Source: JAMCUI01 sp964520615 (lineage in GTDB: Bacteria; Patescibacteriota; Microgenomatia; 2-02-FULL-39-11). Taken from it: a stretch of 55,038 nt of DNA. How positions within the stretch are numbered: the stretch's first letter is position 1; every line of letters begins with the position of its first letter. The notes under the pieces are model-generated. The model was not told where the DNA came from. It searched no databases and saw nothing but the letters and a program-made list of their open reading frames with translations. The position numbers and the translations under genes are program-made. Positions 50,656 to 55,038 of this stretch are shown in pieces. Where the stretch lies: the NCBI GenBank assembly GCA_964520615.1, contig CAZFNL010000099.1, positions 1 through 55,038 of the forward strand, in the 5' to 3' direction.

Positions 50656-51789
50656 ATGAAAATTGCTTTAGTGCATGATTATATTAAGGAGTATGGTGGT
50701 GCTGAGCGTGTGCTTGAAGCGCTGCATGAGATTTGGCCTCAAGCACCAGTTTATACCACTGTTTATCTGCCTGAATTTCTAGGTCCCCACAGAAAAAGAT
50801 TTGAAGATTGGAATATTATCCCGTCGAGATTACAAAATATCCCTTTTATACATAAATTGATAAGTCCTGTAAGATTGTTTACTACTGGTGTGTTTCAGGA
50901 TTGGGACTTTTCAGAATTTGATATAGTTTTGGTTTCAGCAACTGGTGCATATTTTCCCAATATGATAGTAACAAAATCTCCAATTTTACATATATGTTAC
51001 TGTCATACCCCACCACGCTATCTTTACGGGTATCCTACAGCACGAAACTGGCAGAAACATGCACTAGGCAGGCTGGTGGGCGGGTTTTTCAATCATTCAC
51101 TCCGTCAGACGGATTTTGTTTCTTACCAGAGTCCTGACTATATTATCGCAAATTCGATTGAAGTGAAAAAAAGGATACAAAAGTTTTATCGAAGGGATTC
51201 ATCTGTAATTTACCCGCCGGTGGAAGTCGTAAAGAACAAAGAACAAAGAACAAAGAACAAAATGGGCCAGTATTATTTGACTGGTGGGCGGCTGGCCAGA
51301 GCCAAAAGGACTGATCTGATTATTGAGGCATGCAATAGGCTGAAATTGCCGCTTAAAATTTTCGGAAGGGCTTTTGCCGATTACGGTGAAGAATTAAAAA
51401 GTATTGCCGGTCCGACCATCGAGTTTGTTGGTGAAATAGACGATCATAAATTAGTCAATTTATATCAAAATGCTCGCGCCCTTTTGTATGCCTCTGAATA
51501 TGAAGATTTTGGCATAGTACCGGTTGAAGCTCAAGGTTTTGGAGTGCCTGTAATAGGTTTGGGACAAGGTGGCGTGAAAGAAACGGTGTCTGATGGTAGG
51601 ACCGGTATTTTATTTGACGAGCCGACTGTTGAAGGCCTCATAAAGGCCATAAAAAGGTTTCAGATGTCAAATATAAGACATCAGGATTGCATCGCCAACG
51701 CCAAAAAATATAATAAAGAAAGATTCAAAAAGGAAATAAAGAGATTGGTTGAAAAAATGTTCAAAGAACAAAAAATAAAGAACAAATAA
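50656..51789 (+). CDS. GT4-family glycosyltransferase
   Basis: The protein has 377 residues and a GT-B fold. The N-terminal domain starts MKIALVHDYIKEYGGAERVLEAL, the sugar-acceptor side of GT4 enzymes. The C-terminal donor domain has YYLTGGRLARAKRTDLII near residue 205, and LLYASEYEDFGIVPVEAQGFGVPVIG with the E(x7)E signature near residue 280. The interdomain linker is a GAACAAA repeat (KNKEQRTKNK). It is a probable surface polysaccharide or lipid glycosylation enzyme. Confidence 0.88.
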   Translation: MKIALVHDYIKEYGGAERVLEALHEIWPQAPVYTTVYLPEFLGPHRKRFEDWNIIPSRLQNIPFIHKLISPVRLFTTGVFQDWDFSEFDIVLVSATGAYFPNMIVTKSPILHICYCHTPPRYLYGYPTARNWQKHALGRLVGGFFNHSLRQTDFVSYQSPDYIIANSIEVKKRIQKFYRRDSSVIYPPVEVVKNKEQRTKNKMGQYYLTGGRLARAKRTDLIIEACNRLKLPLKIFGRAFADYGEELKSIAGPTIEFVGEIDDHKLVNLYQNARALLYASEYEDFGIVPVEAQGFGVPVIGLGQGGVKETVSDGRTGILFDEPTVEGLIKAIKRFQMSNIRHQDCIANAKKYNKERFKKEIKRLVEKMFKEQKIKNK

Positions 51790-51851
51790 CAAAAGGAAAT
51801 ATACAGTTATAAAAATTTGCTTACTGTTGTCTATTCTTTGTTTTTTGCTAT

Positions 51852-52721
51852 ATGCCCGAACTACCAGAGGTTGAAACCATCCGATTACAACTAAACTCTA
51901 TTCTTTCCGGATTAATTGTTAAAGATGTCCAAGTCCTTCAACCAAAATCTTTCATTGGTAGTAAGGAAGATATAACTGGCGAAAAGATAACGGGACTTAG
52001 AAGGTTTGCAAAAATATTGGTATTAGACTTTAAAAACGGATTATCGCTGGCAATTCACCTGAAAATGTCAGGACAATTAGTGTATAGAGGAAAAAAACAG
52101 CCGAAGAACCTCAATATTTCTGATCCGCTTCTTCAATTACTTCCCAACAGGCATACAAGAGTGATTATCGGCTTTTCAAACGGAGACAGGCTCTTTTTTA
52201 ATGATTTGAGAATATTTGGATGGATGAGAATTGTGAAAACTCAAAACCTGGCAGGTAATTATCTATATTTGGAGGATATGATTAAAAATCTGGGGCCGGA
52301 ACCGTTTAGGGATCTGACAGAAGAAATGTTCAGAAAGATATTAAAATCTTCAAATAAACCTGTTAAAGTTGTCCTGATGGATCAGGAGAAGATATCTGGG
52401 GTGGGGAATATATATGCAAATGACTCATTATTTCTTTCGGGGATTCACCCAAAAGAAAGAGCAAATAAACTATCAGGCAATCAGGCTATTAAGCTATATA
52501 ATAATTTGCTAAAAGTGCTTAGGGATGGGATAAAGTGGGGGGGAGCTTCAAGAAATAATTTCCGTGACGCCTTCGGGGAGATGGGTAAAGTGCAGGAGCA
52601 TTTTTATGTCTATTCCCGCGAAAAGGAAAAATGTATCAGATGCGGAGAAATTATAAAGAAAATTAAACTTGGCGGAAGAGGGACCTTTTTTTGTCCAGTT
52701 TGTCAGCCTCAAGGGGAGTAA
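51852..52721 (+). CDS. mutM: Formamidopyrimidine-DNA glycosylase
   Basis: MutM/Fpg excises 8-oxoguanine and nicks the abasic site. The protein has 289 residues. The N-terminal MPELPEVETIR gives the catalytic Pro2 and Glu3 after Met removal. It continues HLKMSGQL, KISGVGNIYAND (helix-two-turn-helix) and the C-terminal zinc finger CIRCGEII...FFCPVCQ. All hallmark residues are present. Confidence 0.97.
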   Translation: MPELPEVETIRLQLNSILSGLIVKDVQVLQPKSFIGSKEDITGEKITGLRRFAKILVLDFKNGLSLAIHLKMSGQLVYRGKKQPKNLNISDPLLQLLPNRHTRVIIGFSNGDRLFFNDLRIFGWMRIVKTQNLAGNYLYLEDMIKNLGPEPFRDLTEEMFRKILKSSNKPVKVVLMDQEKISGVGNIYANDSLFLSGIHPKERANKLSGNQAIKLYNNLLKVLRDGIKWGGASRNNFRDAFGEMGKVQEHFYVYSREKEKCIRCGEIIKKIKLGGRGTFFCPVCQPQGE

Positions 52722-52738
52722 TTATCAGTATTTTTTGT

Positions 52739-52744
52739 TATAAT
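52739..52744 (+). promoter_or_regulatory. Extended -10 before the UMP kinase-like gene
   Basis: TATAAT preceded by TGT (extended -10) ends 10 nt before the ATG at 52755. No clear -35. It implies a leader of about 4 nt. Confidence 0.45.
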
Positions 52745-52754
52745 ACGCACTCAG

Positions 52755-53450
52755 ATGGATAAATCAAAGCCGATTATAATTTCTTTGGGCGGGTCACTGG
52801 TTGTTCCCAACGGGGGGATTGATGCCGCTTACCTTTCAGGGTTCAATAAATTTATCAGGGAAAAAGTCGCCGGGGGATGGCGATTCTTTATTGTTGTAGG
52901 CGGCGGGACACTGGCGCGGCAATTTATAGAAGCCGGCAAAAAAGTGGTGGGTGAGCTGACAGATTGGGATCTGGATTGGTTGGGAATTCACGCGACTCAC
53001 CTGAATGCTCATCTTATAAGGACAATTTTTCGTGATATCGCCCACCCCAGGATAGTGGAGAATTATAAGAAGAAAATAGTCAACCTGAAACAGCCGCTGG
53101 TTGTTGCCGCAGGTTGGGAACCGGGTTGTTCCACCGATTATGATGCCGTAGTCTTGGCCCGTGATTATGGGGCAAACACCGTTGTCAACATGTCAAACAT
53201 CACCGCAGTATATGATAAAGACCCCAAAAAATTTCCGGATGCAAAGTCTCTGAACAGTTTGAAATGGAGCCAGTTTGGAAGAATTGTGGGTGACAGTTGG
53301 AAACCCGGCAGCAACTATCCTTTTGATCCTATGGCTACAAAGCTGGCAAGTGAATTGAAATTAACTGTTTACGTTGTGGGTAAGGATATTGAGAATTTGG
53401 GCAAAATTCTTGATGGTAAACAATTTTCAGGCACCACGATAGCCCCTTAA
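52755..53450 (+). CDS. UMP kinase, archaeal-like (amino acid kinase family)
   Basis: The 231-residue protein has IIISLGGSLVVPNGGID at the N-terminus, FIVVGGGTLARQFIEA, a central DWLGIHATHLNA and VVVAAGWEPGCSTDYDAVVLA near residue 115. VVNMSNITAVYDKDP follows, then PFDPMATKLASEL. The GIHATHLNA phrase and the short length match archaeal-type PyrH rather than the hexameric bacterial enzyme. It would phosphorylate UMP to UDP. recF follows after 6 bp. Confidence 0.85.
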   Translation: MDKSKPIIISLGGSLVVPNGGIDAAYLSGFNKFIREKVAGGWRFFIVVGGGTLARQFIEAGKKVVGELTDWDLDWLGIHATHLNAHLIRTIFRDIAHPRIVENYKKKIVNLKQPLVVAAGWEPGCSTDYDAVVLARDYGANTVVNMSNITAVYDKDPKKFPDAKSLNSLKWSQFGRIVGDSWKPGSNYPFDPMATKLASELKLTVYVVGKDIENLGKILDGKQFSGTTIAP

Positions 53451-53456
53451 AACTCC

Positions 53457-54554
53457 ATGATCATAAAAAAAGTTGAACTTGCAAACTTCAGGCAATACAG
53501 TAAAAAATCCATATCTTTTTTACCGTCAGGCACAGTTGTTCTGGGTGAAAATGCAGCTGGCAAAACCAATCTTCTCGAAGCAGTCTTTTTTTTGGCAACC
53601 GGAGGCAGTTTTAAGGCTGATCAGGACAAAGAAACAATCTCGTTTGGAAGTGAGGTTGGGAGAATAAAAGGAGATGTGAAGGCTAAATCGGATGAAAAGA
53701 TAATATTGGAAGTGGTACTGTCACAGGGAATTGTGATGGGAGAGCCCTCTCCAATAAAAAGGTATCTTGTAAACGGTGTAGCCAAAAGAGCGGTGGATTT
53801 TGCTGGAAGACTGATAGTTGTCCTTTTCTGGCCGCAGGACCTGGAATTAGTGACTGATTCTCCGGGAAAAAGAAGAAGGTATTTGGACTTTGTCCTGATG
53901 CAGACGGACCATGAGTACAGGAGGACGCTGAGGTCATATGAGAAAGGTGTACGGCAAAGAAATAAGGTTCTTGAAACGATAAGAGATAGGGGAGCAGATA
54001 GAAAGCAGCTTTTATTTTGGGACCAGCTTCTTATAAAAAGCGGAACATATATCACGCAAAAAAGACAGGAATATATAAATTTCATTAACAGTCATATTGA
54101 ATCCGATAGCCTTGAGAGTGCAATCCCGGTTTATAATCTCTTTTATGACAAAAGTACGATTTCAGAAATGCGGTTAGATCAGTATTCTGAGGAGGAAGTT
54201 GCTGCTGCAGTGACGTTGGTGGGGCCGCATAGGGATGACATTGAATTTAGAATTAAGAATTATGAATTAAGAATGAAGAATGAAGAATACAGAAATCTAT
54301 CATCATTTGGCAGCCGGGGGGAGCAGAGGCTTGCTATACTCTGGCTGAAGCTGCGAGAGCTTGCTTATATTGAAAAGACTGCCGGTGAAAAGCCCGTTCT
54401 TCTGCTTGATGACATTTTTTCCGAGCTTGACGAAAAACACAGAAAGCTTATTTCAACCGTTACTACTCACCAACAGACGATCATAACAACAACTGATCTT
54501 CATCACCTGGAAAAAGAAAGACTTAAGGATATTGAGGTTGTCAGATTACCATAG
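53457..54554 (+). CDS. recF: DNA replication and repair protein RecF
   Basis: The 365-residue SMC-like ATPase loads RecA at gaps. It begins IIKKVELANFRQY. The Walker A is VVLGENAAGKTNLLEAV, the signature region SFGSRGEQRLAILWLKL lies near residue 280, and Walker B is PVLLLDDIFSELDE. Between GPHRDDIEF and the signature an insert RIKNYELRMKNEEYRN is encoded by GAATTA-type repeats. dnaA, dnaN and gyrB, common neighbours, are not here. Confidence 0.94.
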   Translation: MIIKKVELANFRQYSKKSISFLPSGTVVLGENAAGKTNLLEAVFFLATGGSFKADQDKETISFGSEVGRIKGDVKAKSDEKIILEVVLSQGIVMGEPSPIKRYLVNGVAKRAVDFAGRLIVVLFWPQDLELVTDSPGKRRRYLDFVLMQTDHEYRRTLRSYEKGVRQRNKVLETIRDRGADRKQLLFWDQLLIKSGTYITQKRQEYINFINSHIESDSLESAIPVYNLFYDKSTISEMRLDQYSEEEVAAAVTLVGPHRDDIEFRIKNYELRMKNEEYRNLSSFGSRGEQRLAILWLKLRELAYIEKTAGEKPVLLLDDIFSELDEKHRKLISTVTTHQQTIITTTDLHHLEKERLKDIEVVRLP

Positions 54555-54573
54555 TATTATTGTGTTTGCCGAT

Positions 54574-55038
54574 ATGGAAAAGGATATACCAATTGATCTG
54601 AAAAAACTTTATCTACCGTCTTCAAAGTCGCATAAAGGCCAAAACGGCAAATTGCTAATTATAGGCGGCAGTAAACTTTTCCATTCAGCCTCGCTCTGGT
54701 CTCTGGAAGTGGCTTCCCGTATAGTTGATCTGGTCCATTTTGCTTCAACAGATGAAAACAATAAAATTGTGCAAAAACTTAAACAGGAATTCAGAAACGG
54801 TATAGTTGTCACCAGAGTTGAGATTGAGTCGTATATAAAAGAGGATGACTGCATACTTATCGGGCCGGGGATGGTCAGGGCGGAATCAAGAATCAAGAAT
54901 CAAGAATCAAGAATCAAGAATATAGGACAAATTATTGAGATTTCCGATGAGGGCGAACAGACATATCACTTAACCAAATATTTACTGGAAAAATTTCCCC
55001 ATAAAAAATGGGTAATAGACGCCGGGGCGCTGCAGATG
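54574..55038 (+). CDS. nnrD: NAD(P)H-hydrate dehydratase, 5' part
   Basis: 155 codons are visible before the window ends, with no stop. The protein starts MEKDIPIDLKKLYLPSSKSH, then KGQNGKLLIIGGSK, LWSLEVASRIVDLVHFAST and DDCILIGPGMVR. This is the ribokinase-like fold that repairs hydrated NAD(P)H using ADP or ATP. Four GAATCAA units at about 54888-54920 encode an insert (SRIKNQESRIKN) after GPGMVR. The ATG at 54574 is 19 bp after recF. Confidence 0.82.
   Translation, partial: MEKDIPIDLKKLYLPSSKSHKGQNGKLLIIGGSKLFHSASLWSLEVASRIVDLVHFASTDENNKIVQKLKQEFRNGIVVTRVEIESYIKEDDCILIGPGMVRAESRIKNQESRIKNIGQIIEISDEGEQTYHLTKYLLEKFPHKKWVIDAGALQM

Noticed and set aside
51230..51262. Regular GAACAAA units as a possible CRISPR-like array
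   Set aside because: The units are 7-8 bp with no spacers and sit inside a glycosyltransferase reading frame; they are a simple repeat.
1..55038. Recoding of TGA as an amino acid, as in some CPR lineages
   Set aside because: TGA ends many genes at the expected family length (for example guaA and trpA) and Trp is encoded by TGG.

Overview
The window looks like a chromosomal piece of a small-genome bacterium of the Candidate Phyla Radiation, most likely Microgenomates (OP11). This is inferred from gene content and style, not from a marker-gene tree. The DNA is AT-rich and densely packed, with many 1-30 bp gene overlaps and TGA used as a stop. It carries a pseudopilin-rich type IV pilus operon, a VirD4/TraG-like ATPase without conjugation genes, a CBS-less IMP dehydrogenase, an orphan PolI-type 5'-3' exonuclease, and salvage rather than synthesis of cofactors. 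No rRNA, CRISPR array or prophage was seen.

Layout. 1-240: start of an IS110-family transposase reading out of the left edge. 198-5083: promoter, TPP riboswitch and terminator controlling a thiamine salvage operon (cytX-thiE-thiM-thiL, then thiD). 5197-7350: a HUMPS-family TIM barrel, a slipin and a Phd/VapC toxin-antitoxin pair. 7452-12331: nucleotide genes (deoxyribosyltransferase-like, adenosine deaminase-like, guaB, guaA) and thpR. 12393-21202: a DUF5667 protein, then a cobalamin-centred block: NrdR-box promoter, nrdR, B12-dependent nrdJ, cob(I)alamin adenosyltransferase, cobalamin riboswitch with terminator, an unrecognised 801-residue protein, a DUF4430 lipoprotein-like protein and an ECF-type S component. 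21245-26234: the T4SS-like ATPase, tRNA-Ile(UAU), a tyrosine recombinase, an FtsB-like protein and a membrane-anchored protein. 26245-27793: tRNA-Met and initiator-like tRNA-Met, each with partial copies beside it, around a hydroxyacid dehydrogenase. 27813-30310: a GT39-like glycosyltransferase and a metallo-beta-lactamase-fold hydrolase. 30367-38275 (minus): type IV pilin and pilus assembly operon. 38424-47195: structured leader with a T-box, then a complete trpEGDCFBA operon ending in a TrpRS fused to two YbaK-like editing domains. 47229-55038: a tRNA-binding OB-fold protein, ftsH, exonuclease, GT4, mutM, archaeal-type UMP kinase, recF and the start of nnrD.

How it fits together. The cell appears to import thiamine and cobalamin precursors and spend cobalamin on ribonucleotide reduction. 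It makes its own tryptophan under tRNA-Trp control and salvages purines. It builds type IV pili with an adhesin-like minor pilin. Two patterns cut across the window. At least seven genes have a -10 box only 6-14 nt before the start codon, which implies leaderless mRNAs. Partial copies of gene ends recur 70-73 bp away from the original at three tRNA genes and at pilB.
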